Below, piece by piece: positions 49,374 to 58,627 of a DNA stretch of 64,000 bases (position 1 is its first letter; each line of letters starts with the position of its first letter). Both the position numbers and the translations under genes were made by a program. Under the pieces are notes generated by a model. It ran no database searches. It was not told the DNA's origin and saw nothing but the letters and a program-made list of their open reading frames with translations. Origin of the DNA: Bradyrhizobium sediminis. GTDB taxonomy: Bacteria; Pseudomonadota; Alphaproteobacteria; Rhizobiales; Xanthobacteraceae. The stretch covers positions 2,912,001 through 2,976,000 of the forward strand of contig NZ_CP076135.1 of assembly GCF_018736105.1 (NCBI RefSeq), written 5' to 3'.

Positions 49374-50958
49374 TCGCCAGCAGGAAGTACATCGCGCAGG
49401 TCCACAGCGACTGCCAGTTGTCCCTGCCCTCATTGAACCCGGTGTAGAGCGCGGCAGCCGCCAGGAGGCCGGCGAACACGGCCTCCGCGATCGGGCGGGC
49501 GCCCTCCTGCGGGCGGTTCAGCGCCATCAGCGTCCACAACGGCACCACCGCCATGGTCAGCGCCGCATAGGGAAAATCCTTGTAGCGCGGGTCGAACACG
49601 AAGCCGAGCGCGGTCTCGGCGCCGATCAGCGTGGTGATCGCCAGCACCACGGCGAGCAGCGTGCCCAGGAGTGGGCGGGGATTGTCGTCGCGCGGACCGA
49701 GCAGTTCCAGGAAGGTCGGCAGCGAACGCCCCGACATCAAGGCGTTGGTCGCAAGCAGGGGCGCGGCGATGCCAGCCGCCAGCAGTGCACCCCATTTGAG
49801 CCAGCCGCCGATGCCGTAGCTTTCGTAAACCAGCTTGTCCCCGGCGATCCCGAGCAGGATGCCGGCCGTGGTGGCGGATACGGCAACCGCAATCCAGGCT
49901 GCCGGCCGGGGCGTCCAGGGCCGGCGGCGCAGCGTCAGCCAGGCTGCGCCGAACACGACGACGGCCAGCGCCATTCCGCCTCCCATCTGCAGCTTCCAGA
50001 ACGGATAGTTGGTGATGGCTTCGCCCGGCGGGTACTTGACGGCGCGTTTGACCGAATCGATCAGGCCCCAGTAGCCGCCGACGGTGCCCTCGAGCTGGCG
50101 CTTCCACGGCTGGTCGTAGGCCTCGATCAGATTGACGCGAAAGTTCTCCCGCTTCGCCAGCGCCAGGATCTCCGACACCACGCGCGCCTGGTTGGCGCGC
50201 GACGGCAGCGCCGACTCGCGCATCCGCCCCGCGCTCGGCCAGCCGGTCTCGCCGATCAGGATTTCCTTGCCGGGAAACGCCACCGCCATCCGCTTACGGA
50301 TGGAGTCGACGTGGATCGCGGCATATTTGGCGCGGATCGGGAAGTCTTCCCAGTAAGGCAGGATGTGAATGGTGACGAAGTCGACAGCGTCATAGACTTC
50401 GCGGTTGCGCAGCCAGTATTCCCAGACGTCGGCATAAGTGACGGGAACGGCGACCTGCGCCTTGACCGAGCGGATGATGGCGGCGAGGTCGGAGGTGGTC
50501 ATCTCGCCGCGCAGCAGCACCTCGTTGCCGACCACGACCGAGGTGATGACACCGGGATATTCCTTCGTAAGCCCCACCACCGTCGCAATCTGCGCCTGGT
50601 TCTTCAGGCGGTTGCTGCCGAGCCAGATCCCCTGAATCACCTTCAGCCCGACCTTGGCGGCGAGCGCCGGAACCTGGTCGAGGCCGTTTTCGATCGAATA
50701 GGTGCGCACGCAGTCGGAAATCTTGGCAAGCTGCGCCAGATCCTCGGCGATCTGTTCCGGCGCGATATGGGTGGTCTGCACCAGCGGCGTCTGGTCGCCG
50801 CGGAACGGCGCGTAGGACACGCACAACAGCTTGGCGTTGGGGTCGATCGGCGCGCGCGCCAGATTGATAGGCGTGGCCAACCACCACCAGGTGGCGGCGA
50901 TCGCACTCAGGGATATCAGGAGAAGCGCCAGTGGCGTACGAAGAGAAATCGGTTCCAT
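49333..50958 (-). CDS. ndvC: NdvC-like beta-1,6-glucan synthesis protein (GH17-like)
   Basis: 541 residues. A membrane helix (LALLLISLSAIAATWWWLA) is followed by a glycoside hydrolase family 17-like domain: CVSYAPFRG, CVRTYSIENGL, VVVGNEVLLRGEMT (acid/base Glu region) and EILIGETGWPSAGRMRE (nucleophile Glu region). Several C-terminal membrane helices follow. This matches the description of NdvC of Bradyrhizobium japonicum, about 60 kDa and needed for the beta-1,6 linkages of cyclic beta-1,3;1,6-glucan. Those periplasmic glucans matter for osmotic adaptation and nodulation. It is divergent from the ndvD-candidate and ndvB genes. Confidence 0.82.
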   Translation of the reverse strand: MEPISLRTPLALLLISLSAIAATWWWLATPINLARAPIDPNAKLLCVSYAPFRGDQTPLVQTTHIAPEQIAEDLAQLAKISDCVRTYSIENGLDQVPALAAKVGLKVIQGIWLGSNRLKNQAQIATVVGLTKEYPGVITSVVVGNEVLLRGEMTTSDLAAIIRSVKAQVAVPVTYADVWEYWLRNREVYDAVDFVTIHILPYWEDFPIRAKYAAIHVDSIRKRMAVAFPGKEILIGETGWPSAGRMRESALPSRANQARVVSEILALAKRENFRVNLIEAYDQPWKRQLEGTVGGYWGLIDSVKRAVKYPPGEAITNYPFWKLQMGGGMALAVVVFGAAWLTLRRRPWTPRPAAWIAVAVSATTAGILLGIAGDKLVYESYGIGGWLKWGALLAAGIAAPLLATNALMSGRSLPTFLELLGPRDDNPRPLLGTLLAVVLAITTLIGAETALGFVFDPRYKDFPYAALTMAVVPLWTLMALNRPQEGARPIAEAVFAGLLAAAALYTGFNEGRDNWQSLWTCAMYFLLAITLWRARGVQSPK

Positions 50959-51214
50959 CCTCCGGGCCGGGACCGTCGATTAGCTTGTCACCGGCCGTCT
51001 GCCAAGAGCAGGATAGCGGCAGGATGGACGCAATTCGGGACCCGCCGATGCGGGCGGCTCGAAACGGCGCGATAAAGTTGTGAGTTTGCTGGACAAAATC
51101 TGAAATGTCCGTCATGGGAATCCGGCAGGGTCGCCGCCGCATTGGGGACCCATTTAGGCGGCATCACACCAGCCGTCCGGACCGAGCGCGGACGGGCAAC
51201 ACATCGGGGAATCT

Positions 51215-51775
51215 ATGCGTCGACGGGTGCTTCAGAGTAGAAATGCGGTTTTGCGCCACCTCGCCATTCCCGTGCTCGCCCTCCTGATCGGTGTCGGCAG
51301 CGCCCTCGCCCAGAGCGGCGATACCCGCGCCCAGGACCCCAAGGCGCCCGCCGCCAATCCCGCCGATACCGCCAAGGACGACCAGCGCAAGACCGACCAG
51401 TTCGTCGAGGCGTCGCAGGCCATCAACGGCCCGGCCGGAAACCCGGAATGCGTCTGGCTCGGCCGCCGCATGGTGCGCCTGATGTGGCTCGACGATCTCG
51501 ATACCGCCTTCCGCCATCTCGATCTTTACGACCGTTTCGGCTGCCCCGGCGGCCACATCCAGGCGACCTTCCGCTGCCTGACCCGGTTCGGCGCGTCGAT
51601 CGATTCGAAGGTTCCGGAGTCGCTTTCCGGCCGCATTCACGCCTGCTGGATCAATCCCGCGGCGCAACCGCAGGCCGCAGCGGCGGCAACGACGGCTCCG
51701 GCCGCCACGACGGCCGGAAGTGCGGCCGCCGCACCGGCGGCCTCACCCGCACCGGCCGCCGCGCCGGCGAAGTAA
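51215..51775 (+). CDS. Secreted protein of the beta-1,3/1,6-glucan locus (NdvD candidate)
   Basis: 186 residues. A signal peptide or anchor (LRHLAIPVLALLIGVGSALAQ) is followed by an acidic, Pro/Ala-rich segment. A small conserved-looking core with four cysteines follows (NPECVWLGRRMVRLMWLDDLDTAFRHLDLYDRFGCPGGHIQATFRCLTRFG ... HACWINP), then an Ala/Pro tail. It lies between the ndvC-like and ndvB-like genes, where Bradyrhizobium ndvD has been described. Identity with NdvD rests on position and secretion signal only. A GGGGA site precedes the ATG. Confidence 0.6.
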   Translation: MRRRVLQSRNAVLRHLAIPVLALLIGVGSALAQSGDTRAQDPKAPAANPADTAKDDQRKTDQFVEASQAINGPAGNPECVWLGRRMVRLMWLDDLDTAFRHLDLYDRFGCPGGHIQATFRCLTRFGASIDSKVPESLSGRIHACWINPAAQPQAAAAATTAPAATTAGSAAAAPAASPAPAAAPAK

Positions 51776-51957
51776 CCGAAACCCAACCAGACCTTCTTCC
51801 CGCGATTTTGAATCGGCTGCGCCCTTAAAACGCCACGGCGTCATACCAGTTGTTAAATCGCGTGGCAGGATTATCCTTTGAGATGCCGCCGTGTCGGTCG
51901 GACCTAGGGGACGGGTTCGCTTTCTTTTCAATGCAGGCCCCGTATGGTTTAGTCGCG

Positions 51958-54636
51958 ATGCGCGCCGTCGTCGCCGTTCTGTTGTTTGTGACTGCCGTTC
52001 ACGCTGCCATGTGGGGGCTGCTGCGGGACAAGCAGCAAGCCCCGGACTTCAAGGGCATCCTGCCGAGCGTCTCCTACGCGCCGTTCGAAGGCACCGGGCA
52101 TCCCGACGTCGACAACATTCCGAGCGTCGAGAAAATCCGCGCCGACCTCAAGACATTGTCGCGGACGACGCGGGCGATCCGGCTCTATTCCTCGACCGGA
52201 GGCGTCGAACTGGTGCCGCCGATCGCCGCGGAATTCGGACTGAAAGTCACCGTCGGCGCCTGGATCGACAAGAATTCCGAACGCAACGAGCGCGAGATCC
52301 AGGCCGCGATCAGCCTCGCCAAGCGGAACAGCAATGTGAACGGCGTCGTCGTCGGTAACGAGACGATCTACCGCGGCGAGCAAAAGGTCGACGACCTGAT
52401 CGAGCTCATCAAGCAGGTCAAAAAATCGGTCAATGTCCCTGTTACAACAGGTGAAATCTGGAATATCTGGCGCGACAATCCGAAGCTGGCCTCCTCGGTC
52501 GACTTCATCGCCGCGCACGTGCTGCCGTATTGGGAGAACTTCACCGACAAGCAGGCGGTGGATCAGGCCGTTTATCTCTATGGGTTGTTGCGCGAACAGT
52601 TTCCCGGCAAGCGGATCGTGATCGCCGAATTCGGCTGGCCCAGCGCCGGCTACAATCTGAAGAACGCCGAACCCGGCACCTTCGAGCAGGCCGTGGTGCT
52701 GCGCAACTTCGTGACCCGCGCCGAAGCCATCGGCATGGAATACAACATCGTCGAGGCGATCGATCAGCCCTGGAAGTTCTTCGAAGGCGGCGTCGGGCCC
52801 TATTGGGGCATTCTCAACGCAGCCCGGGAGCCCAAATTCGCCTGGACCGGCCCGGTCGTGAACGAGAATTACTGGAAACTCGCGACGATAGCGGTGCTGG
52901 TCGGCATCCTGCTGTCGCTGCCGATTCTGCGGCTCGCCCAACCCACCGTGATGCAGGCGCTGCTGCTGTCGGCGGCGTCCGCCGGCGTCGGCACCTGGGC
53001 CGCCACCGTGTTCGCCTATTGGGAAGGCCATTACTTCGTGTTCGGTTCGGCCTTCGCGCTGACGCTGGGACTGATCCTGCTGATTCCGCTGGTGCTGATC
53101 GCGATGGCGCGGATCGAGGAAATCGCGGCCATCGCCTTCGGCCGCAAGCCGCGCCGGCTGATCGTCAAGGGCGACCCCGTAGCGCCGGCGACGATCGGCG
53201 AGAACATCTCCTTCCCCAAGGTATCGATCCACATCCCCGCTTATTTCGAACCGCCCGAGATGCTGAAGCAGACGCTCGATGCGGTGGCGCGGCTGGACTA
53301 TCCGAACTTCGAATGCGTCGTCATCATCAACAACACGCCGGATCCGGAATTCTGGCAGCCGATCCAGGATCACTGCCGGGCGCTCGGCGAGCGCTTCGTG
53401 TTCATCAACGCCGAGAAGGTCGAGGGCTTCAAGGCCGGCGCGCTCCGTATCGCGATGGCGCGCACCGCCGTGGACGCCGAGATCATCGGCATCATCGACG
53501 CCGACTATGTGGTGCAGCCGGACTGGCTGAAGGACCTGGTGCCAGTGTTCGCCGATCCGCGCGTCGGCCTCGTGCAGGCGCCGCAGGATCATCGCGACGG
53601 CGATACCTCGCTGATGCACTACATCATGAACGGTGAATATGCCGGGTTCTTCGACATCGGCATGGTCCAGCGCAACGAGGCCAACTCGATCATCGTCCAC
53701 GGCACCATGTGCCTGATCCGGCGCGCGGCGATGGATATGGCCGGCGGCTGGGCCGGCGACACCATTTGCGAGGACACCGATCTCGGCCTCGCCATCATCG
53801 AGCACGGCTGGCTGACGCACTATACCAACCACCGCTACGGTCACGGCCTGCTGCCCGACACCTATGAGGCCTTCAAGAAGCAGCGCCATCGCTGGGCCTA
53901 TGGCGGCTTCCAGATCGTCAAGAAGCACTGGCGGCGGTTCCTGCCGGGCGCGAGCCGGCTCTCGCCCGATCAAAAACGCGAATTTTCGCTGGGCTGGTTG
54001 AACTGGCTCGGCGCCGAAAGCCTCGGCGTGCTGGTCGCGATCCTCAACCTGATCTGGGTGCCGATCGTGGCGTTTGCCGGCATCGCCATTCCCGACAAGA
54101 TCCTGACGCTGCCGATCATCGCCGCCTTCGTCGTCTCGCTGCTGCACTTCATGATCCTGTACCGGCTGCGGGTGCCGGTGAAATGGGGCCAGATGCTGGG
54201 CGCCATGGTCGCGGCGATGTCGGTGCAGTGGACGGTGTCGCGCGCGGTCGCCAACGGCCTGATCACCGAACACCTGCCCTTCGCCCGCACCTCCAAGGGC
54301 GGCCTGTCGCGGATGTCGATCGAATTCCAGGCGTTCTGGGAAGCCGTGATCGGCGTGCTGCTGCTGGTCGGCGCCGCGGTCCTGGTCGTCACCAACAGCC
54401 AGAAGGAAGTCCGCGAAATCTATATATTCGCGGCCGTGCTGGTGCTGGAAAGCCTGCCGTTCCTGTCGGCGGTGGCGATCGCCATTCTCGAGAGTTCGCG
54501 GATCAATTCGTTCGAGTTCTGGCGCTATGCCGGGGTGCGCAGCGCCGAACTGATCGGGCTGCGCCCGGTGGCGATGCCGACGGTCACCGGCACCTCGCAG
54601 CCGGTGGCGTCGGAGGTTCGCCGCGAAGCCAGTTGA
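51958..54636 (+). CDS. ndvB: NdvB-like cyclic beta-1,3;1,6-glucan synthase (GH17 + GT2)
   Basis: About 892 residues. A first membrane helix is followed by a GH17-like domain (SVSYAPFEGTGHPD, VVVGNETIYRGE, VIAEFGWPSAGYNL), homologous to the one in the ndvC-like protein. Membrane helices come next, then a family 2 glycosyltransferase with KVSIHIPAYFEPPEMLKQTL, IIGIIDADYVVQPDW (DxD), DTICEDTDLGLAIIEHGW and the QRHRW box (KKQRHRWAYGG). Further C-terminal membrane helices likely form the export channel. This is the layout of Bradyrhizobium NdvB. The start is uncertain; in-frame ATGs 27 and more bases upstream exist and none has a strong ribosome site. Confidence 0.85.
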   Translation: MRAVVAVLLFVTAVHAAMWGLLRDKQQAPDFKGILPSVSYAPFEGTGHPDVDNIPSVEKIRADLKTLSRTTRAIRLYSSTGGVELVPPIAAEFGLKVTVGAWIDKNSERNEREIQAAISLAKRNSNVNGVVVGNETIYRGEQKVDDLIELIKQVKKSVNVPVTTGEIWNIWRDNPKLASSVDFIAAHVLPYWENFTDKQAVDQAVYLYGLLREQFPGKRIVIAEFGWPSAGYNLKNAEPGTFEQAVVLRNFVTRAEAIGMEYNIVEAIDQPWKFFEGGVGPYWGILNAAREPKFAWTGPVVNENYWKLATIAVLVGILLSLPILRLAQPTVMQALLLSAASAGVGTWAATVFAYWEGHYFVFGSAFALTLGLILLIPLVLIAMARIEEIAAIAFGRKPRRLIVKGDPVAPATIGENISFPKVSIHIPAYFEPPEMLKQTLDAVARLDYPNFECVVIINNTPDPEFWQPIQDHCRALGERFVFINAEKVEGFKAGALRIAMARTAVDAEIIGIIDADYVVQPDWLKDLVPVFADPRVGLVQAPQDHRDGDTSLMHYIMNGEYAGFFDIGMVQRNEANSIIVHGTMCLIRRAAMDMAGGWAGDTICEDTDLGLAIIEHGWLTHYTNHRYGHGLLPDTYEAFKKQRHRWAYGGFQIVKKHWRRFLPGASRLSPDQKREFSLGWLNWLGAESLGVLVAILNLIWVPIVAFAGIAIPDKILTLPIIAAFVVSLLHFMILYRLRVPVKWGQMLGAMVAAMSVQWTVSRAVANGLITEHLPFARTSKGGLSRMSIEFQAFWEAVIGVLLLVGAAVLVVTNSQKEVREIYIFAAVLVLESLPFLSAVAIAILESSRINSFEFWRYAGVRSAELIGLRPVAMPTVTGTSQPVASEVRREAS

Positions 54637-54786
54637 CGGGAGCCAGTTTTCCGGCATCCGCGGGGCATGAAGAATTGCCGCTAACGGCCGGTACCGGCTG
54701 GGAAATCCGGGCCGTCCCCAACGGGGCACTTGCGCTTCGCCGCGCTATTGACCCGCATCCAGCCGCCCCCTACACAGCGCGGCAGT

Positions 54787-54862
54787 GAGCGCGTAGCTCA
54801 GGTGGTAGAGCACGTGACTTTTAATCATGGGGTCGAGGGTTCGAGTCCCTCCGCGCTCACCA
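54787..54862 (+). tRNA. tRNA-Lys (anticodon UUU)
   Basis: The 76-base cloverleaf has acceptor arms GAGCGCG and CGCGCTC, the D-arm TAGCTCAGGTGGTAGAGC, an anticodon loop CTTTTAA with anticodon TTT at 54820-54822, the T-arm loop GGTTCGAGTCC, discriminator A and an encoded CCA. All arms pair well. tRNA 3' ends are frequent integration sites, and the DNA downstream is unusually gene-poor, but no duplicated tRNA end was seen inside the window. Confidence 0.95.
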
Positions 54863-55555
54863 TGACAAAATCAAATCAATAGCTTAGGCGTGATCTTGTC
54901 CCCGCATTTCGGCCGCTATTTTGCCGCTTGCGCACACTGTGCACACAGACTTCCGGCTAGTGGTGCAACTTTCTCAACTCCGTTCCAGAACGGAAAAGAC
55001 CCCCGCGTGCTCGATGAAAATGACGTTCGCGCAGCGCTGTCCGATATCTGTCCCGTCGGCGTTTTCAGCGTGGACGAAATCCATGAATATCATCTGGATC
55101 CCGGACTCATCTTCGGGAGCTGGTCCGCTGAGCAGGATCGCATTGCCAACTTGCGAAACTCATTTCGACTATTTCAGCCAATCTCGATGGGCGCGCGACG
55201 ACCTTGAGCGCCCTGCAAGGCGGTCTGCATCAGCGGCTTGATGTCGAGACTAAAGACTACTCGCATTGGATCCTGACGTGGGATGAAGAGCACGCAACCG
55301 ACGTCTCTCGAGCCCCGAACATAGTTCATTTTCCGTCAGTATCCCTGTCTTGCATACGCCAAGCCGATCTCTCCCCTGATCAACAATGGCAACGCATCAG
55401 GCGCGCCGAGGTTTCGTCGTCTTCACGTGGTGTGCGGCTCAGAGCCACACCCGACTGACGCGACTAACCTCAAGTCAACGAGCCGTCAGGGGTAACCTTG
55501 ACGGCCCACTAGTGTCAGCCCCGCTGCCTGCATCCGCTGGTGATGAGTTCGAGTC
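54863..55555. other. Gene-poor stretch downstream of tRNA-Lys
   Basis: About 690 bases hold only short open frames. Two consecutive plus-strand ones (54890-55207 from GTG and 55204-55458 from TTG) overlap by four bases. They include phrases such as FSVDEIHEYHLDPGLIFGSWS and SHWILTWDEEH that look more protein-like than random, but they lack ribosome sites and recognisable domains. They may be decayed genes. No integrase, transposase or direct repeat is visible. Confidence 0.35.
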
Positions 55556-55891
55556 ATGAGACGCTGGCGGACAGTCCGCCAGTATCGCCCGCATGCTGTT
55601 CGCGATGACGCCGAGGTGAGGATCGACGCCGTCGATTGCCGAGTCGTGCTCGATACTCGGCGACATATCGGCGAGGTGTCCCGCCTAATGTTAGAAGTTG
55701 CGGTTCGGCACGGCGATGACATGATGACGTTCGGTGATTTCAAAGAGCTGGTTCTCCGGGTTGCTGCCGACGCCGGCAGCGTCAAAGCCGCTATCAAGCG
55801 GCTCAACCCGCAGGCGACCGCCAGCCGCTTGAGGTATTCCTCTCAAGGTCCGATCTGCACAAAGTTACGCAATGTGATGAACGAAGCTTAA
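55556..55891 (+). CDS. Hypothetical protein, 111 residues, uncertain
   Basis: A plus-strand frame whose second half reads like a real helical protein (DDMMTFGDFKELVLRVAADAGSVKAAIKRLNP). The Arg-rich first 30 residues look doubtful, so the true start may be further in (MLEVAVRHGDD is one option). No known family and no clear ribosome site. It ends 25 bases before the PilZ gene on the same strand and could be in the same transcript. Confidence 0.35.
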   Translation: MRRWRTVRQYRPHAVRDDAEVRIDAVDCRVVLDTRRHIGEVSRLMLEVAVRHGDDMMTFGDFKELVLRVAADAGSVKAAIKRLNPQATASRLRYSSQGPICTKLRNVMNEA

Positions 55892-55916
55892 CCGTTCAGC
55901 GGCAAGAATACTCGGC

Positions 55917-56183
55917 ATGCTCAAGGACAGATCACGGCTCCAGCAAGAGCGTCAGCAGATTCGCAGGCGTCGCCGTCAATCGGCCTGGATCACGTTCGAC
56001 GGCGAGGCAACAGATCGCGAATGCTGGGTCGCGGATGTTTCACAAGGCGGCGCGAAGATAACTGGCGTTGCCGCAGAAGTTGGAAGTCAGTTCGACATTA
56101 CTCTCGTGCCCCACGCACCCAAGCGGCGTTGCGAAGTTGTTTGGCGTCATGGGAGGACATTAGGCATCAAATTCTTGGGCTGA
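55917..56183 (+). CDS. PilZ-domain protein
   Basis: An 88-residue single-domain PilZ protein, a family that binds the second messenger c-di-GMP. The arginine-rich motif is RRRRRQSAWITFDG near residue 20 (RxxxR is satisfied). The second motif DVSQGGAKI (D/N-x-S-x-x-G) follows about 20 residues later, and the fold ends with CEVVWRHGRTLGIKFLG. Its position 600 bases ahead of the type I secretion/adhesin genes is suggestive, because Lap-type adhesins are controlled by c-di-GMP. Confidence 0.82.
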   Translation: MLKDRSRLQQERQQIRRRRRQSAWITFDGEATDRECWVADVSQGGAKITGVAAEVGSQFDITLVPHAPKRRCEVVWRHGRTLGIKFLG

Positions 56184-56307
56184 ACTGCTTCAGCCGTGCA
56201 TGGCCTCGAAAAATCTGGTCACACCGACGCCTGATGCCACCTTGCCCGATAAACCGACGCGGACACGCGCGCGGCTAAGTTTGCCGAGACCACGCAGGAC
56301 GAACGGT

Positions 56308-56544
56308 TCATTCAAAGGGCAGCGTTGCCTGATCCTCGGACCAGTCGATAACCTCGAAAAACATCCCGCGCCTCAGCATTTCCGCCTCAATCTCTGCGGC
56401 ATGCGTTTTCCACTCGGCGGTCTCCCGAACACGAAATCTTGGCTCCTCGCCAAGACCGCTGCGTCCGTCATCCGCCGCTAGCGCCCCGCGGATGCCCTCG
56501 TACATCATGGTGAGGCTGTCATTTGTGAAGGCTTGATAATTCAT
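56308..56544 (-). CDS. Small hypothetical protein, 78 residues
   Basis: A minus-strand gene starting MNYQAFTNDSLTMMYEGIRGALAADD, continuing with GEEPRFRVRETAEWKTHAAEIEAEMLRRGMFFEVIDWSEDQ: acidic, helical and without signal peptide. The composition and the evenly used, codon-like third positions look like a genuine gene, and GGGGGA precedes the ATG at short spacing. I recall similar small proteins in Bradyrhizobium but cannot name a function. The frame is open upstream of the chosen ATG, but that part is Cys/Arg-rich and atypical. Confidence 0.55.
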   Translation of the reverse strand: MNYQAFTNDSLTMMYEGIRGALAADDGRSGLGEEPRFRVRETAEWKTHAAEIEAEMLRRGMFFEVIDWSEDQATLPFE

Positions 56545-56807
56545 CGTCCCCCAGGCCCTGAAAACCCTGTGATTTCCGCAACCTGCACGAGCAGCAAAAC
56601 TGGCGCGTCGGCAGACCAGCCAGCTAGCCCTATGATGGTAATATGACACTTCTCACCGACTGAGGTCACTTTGTTAACAATAGATAAATGCGCCGAGACC
56701 TGTGGCCGAAATGTCATAGGTGATGTGGTGCCCCTTTGCTACGCTTCCCTTTGTTCTTTTGAGAATTGGTCGCGAGTGCATTTTGGTATTGTAATGGGAC
56801 GGGGCAA

Positions 56808-58493
56808 ATGAAATCCGCATACTTTGCGATCGCCGGTCTCGTATTGGTCGCCAGCCCTCTGGCGGCCGAACCTTTTTCGATCAATGAGGCGCTCAAACAA
56901 GCTGTACAGACCAATCCGGGCGTAGGTGAGGCTTCGGCGAACCGCCGCGCCACTGAATCCGAGCTTCGACAGACTCAAAGCACATTGCTTCCCCAAGTAC
57001 GGATAGAGGCTCGGTACGGTCCCGAAAAGTTCGACCAGAGCGCGGCTGTAGGCAGCTCCAGTGCCCTGCCCGTTCCTGTTGTGGGAAATGGCGCCTGGCG
57101 GAACGGTTCGCAGGAATCCGTGGTTGTCAGGCAAATTCTTTTCGATGGATTTGCGTCAATCCACGATATCTGGCGCCAATCCGCCAGGGTCAATGCTGCC
57201 GCGTTTCGCGTTCGCGAGCGAACGGAATTGATCGCACTGGACGCCGCTGAGGCGTACGTCGATGTCGTGCGGTATTTGCGGCTGGTGGGCCTTAGCGAGC
57301 AAAACGTAGCCAATCACGAGAAGATATTCTCGAATGTGAATTCGCGATTTTCCGGCGGGCGAGCCGGCGAGGGTGACCTCGAACAATCCCGGGAGCGAGT
57401 CGAAAACGCTCGCGCTACGCTTGCGGAGTTTCGCAAGAGCCTTGATGACGCCCGGGCAAAGTATCGCAAAGTTGTAGGGCTGGAGCCGGTCAATTTGCGA
57501 TTCCCAGGCCCCCTCGCCGGATTGCCGCGCTCAAAGGATGAAGCCCTTGCCGTGACGATTCGCTTCAACCCTACCATTCAGGCCGCCCAGGCAGATGCTG
57601 ACGCGGCGAAGCATGCGTTTCGGGTAACGGATGGCGCGTTTGTCCCGACGTTCTCGCTCGAAGCCCGCGCAACTCACAACGACAATACCTATCCCTATCT
57701 GGGCGTCACGCACGACGACTATAGCGGCAAGGTGGTGATGTCCTGGGATATCTTCCGTGGCGGACAGGACGTTTGGCGCCGTTCGGAAATGGCCGAGCGT
57801 CATACCGAAACAACGATGCGTCATGCTCGATTGCAGCGCGACGCGCTCGAGTCGATCGACAAGGCCTGGTCGGCGCGTACCATTACCGCAACTCGGGTCG
57901 CCGCATTGACGCGGCAACTGCAGGCGGACCGGAAGACCATCGCCGCTTTCGATAAGGAATACGAACTTGGTCAGCGCTCCCTGATTGACCTTCTGAATGC
58001 GCAAAACCAGTATTTCAATGCGGCCGTTTCGCTCACCTCCTCGCGCGGCGTGATCGTGTTCGCCGACTACCAGTTGCTGGCCGCCATGGGGACGCTTCTT
58101 GAATACCTCAAGGCCCCTCCGCCGGTGGATGCTGCTCCGCTTGATACGCTTGCGGGCGGCTTTGTCCCGTACAAGTTCCCCACGATCCGAGTAACGTTAC
58201 CGCAGACCGGATCGGAGCCGCTCCGCGTCTCCGACGCTGCCATTGGTGGAGCTTCGGCCGGTGCCAATGCCTATGCCGCCGTCGAGCCTCAGGATGGTTT
58301 CAGGGATCGCTGGCCGCACTGGGCGTTCGCGGCGAGGATGCTGGGCGCGCCAGAATGGTTCGCCCAGAAAAAGGGCCGCAGTCCCGAGTCCGCCGTCGCG
58401 CATGTAGACCCGACGGAGCAGCGAGCTATGTCCTATGCTGCGGCTGATAAGGGCAAGCCATTTTGGCTGCTGACGGCCTTCGCGCCAAAGTAA
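56808..58493 (+). CDS. TolC-family outer-membrane efflux protein of type I secretion
   Basis: A 561-residue protein with a Sec signal (AYFAIAGLVLVASPLAAEP). The first TolC-type repeat has FSINEALKQAVQTNPGVGEASANRRATESELRQTQSTLLPQV, and the second has TIRFNPTIQAAQADADAAKHAFRVTDGAFVPTFSLEA, then ELGQRSLIDLLNAQNQYFNAAVSL. It forms the trimeric channel through the outer membrane. A roughly 110-residue C-terminal extension beyond the usual domain is Pro/Ala-rich. It is followed on the same strand by the ABC and adaptor genes, forming a complete secretion set. Confidence 0.88.
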   Translation: MKSAYFAIAGLVLVASPLAAEPFSINEALKQAVQTNPGVGEASANRRATESELRQTQSTLLPQVRIEARYGPEKFDQSAAVGSSSALPVPVVGNGAWRNGSQESVVVRQILFDGFASIHDIWRQSARVNAAAFRVRERTELIALDAAEAYVDVVRYLRLVGLSEQNVANHEKIFSNVNSRFSGGRAGEGDLEQSRERVENARATLAEFRKSLDDARAKYRKVVGLEPVNLRFPGPLAGLPRSKDEALAVTIRFNPTIQAAQADADAAKHAFRVTDGAFVPTFSLEARATHNDNTYPYLGVTHDDYSGKVVMSWDIFRGGQDVWRRSEMAERHTETTMRHARLQRDALESIDKAWSARTITATRVAALTRQLQADRKTIAAFDKEYELGQRSLIDLLNAQNQYFNAAVSLTSSRGVIVFADYQLLAAMGTLLEYLKAPPPVDAAPLDTLAGGFVPYKFPTIRVTLPQTGSEPLRVSDAAIGGASAGANAYAAVEPQDGFRDRWPHWAFAARMLGAPEWFAQKKGRSPESAVAHVDPTEQRAMSYAAADKGKPFWLLTAFAPK

Positions 58494-58627
58494 CCTCCGG
58501 GACTGCCGACCGGTGCCAGGATGGCTGCCGCGGGAAGACGGTTAGCACGCCGTCCCGATTAACTGTCCGGCGGGATATCCGACAGAGCGAATGATTCGGG
58601 TCGCAAATTGCTGTATTGTAAGAGTTA

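Noticed and set aside
49345..51075. Plus-strand open frame across the ndvC-like gene
   Set aside because: It is an antisense shadow with low-complexity Arg/Gln/His translation; all recognisable motifs are on the minus strand.
51949..54729. Minus-strand open frame of over 900 codons across ndvB
   Set aside because: It mirrors the ndvB-like gene; the plus-strand product has a full GH17 and GT2 motif series, the minus-strand product is a His/Arg/Asp-rich shadow.
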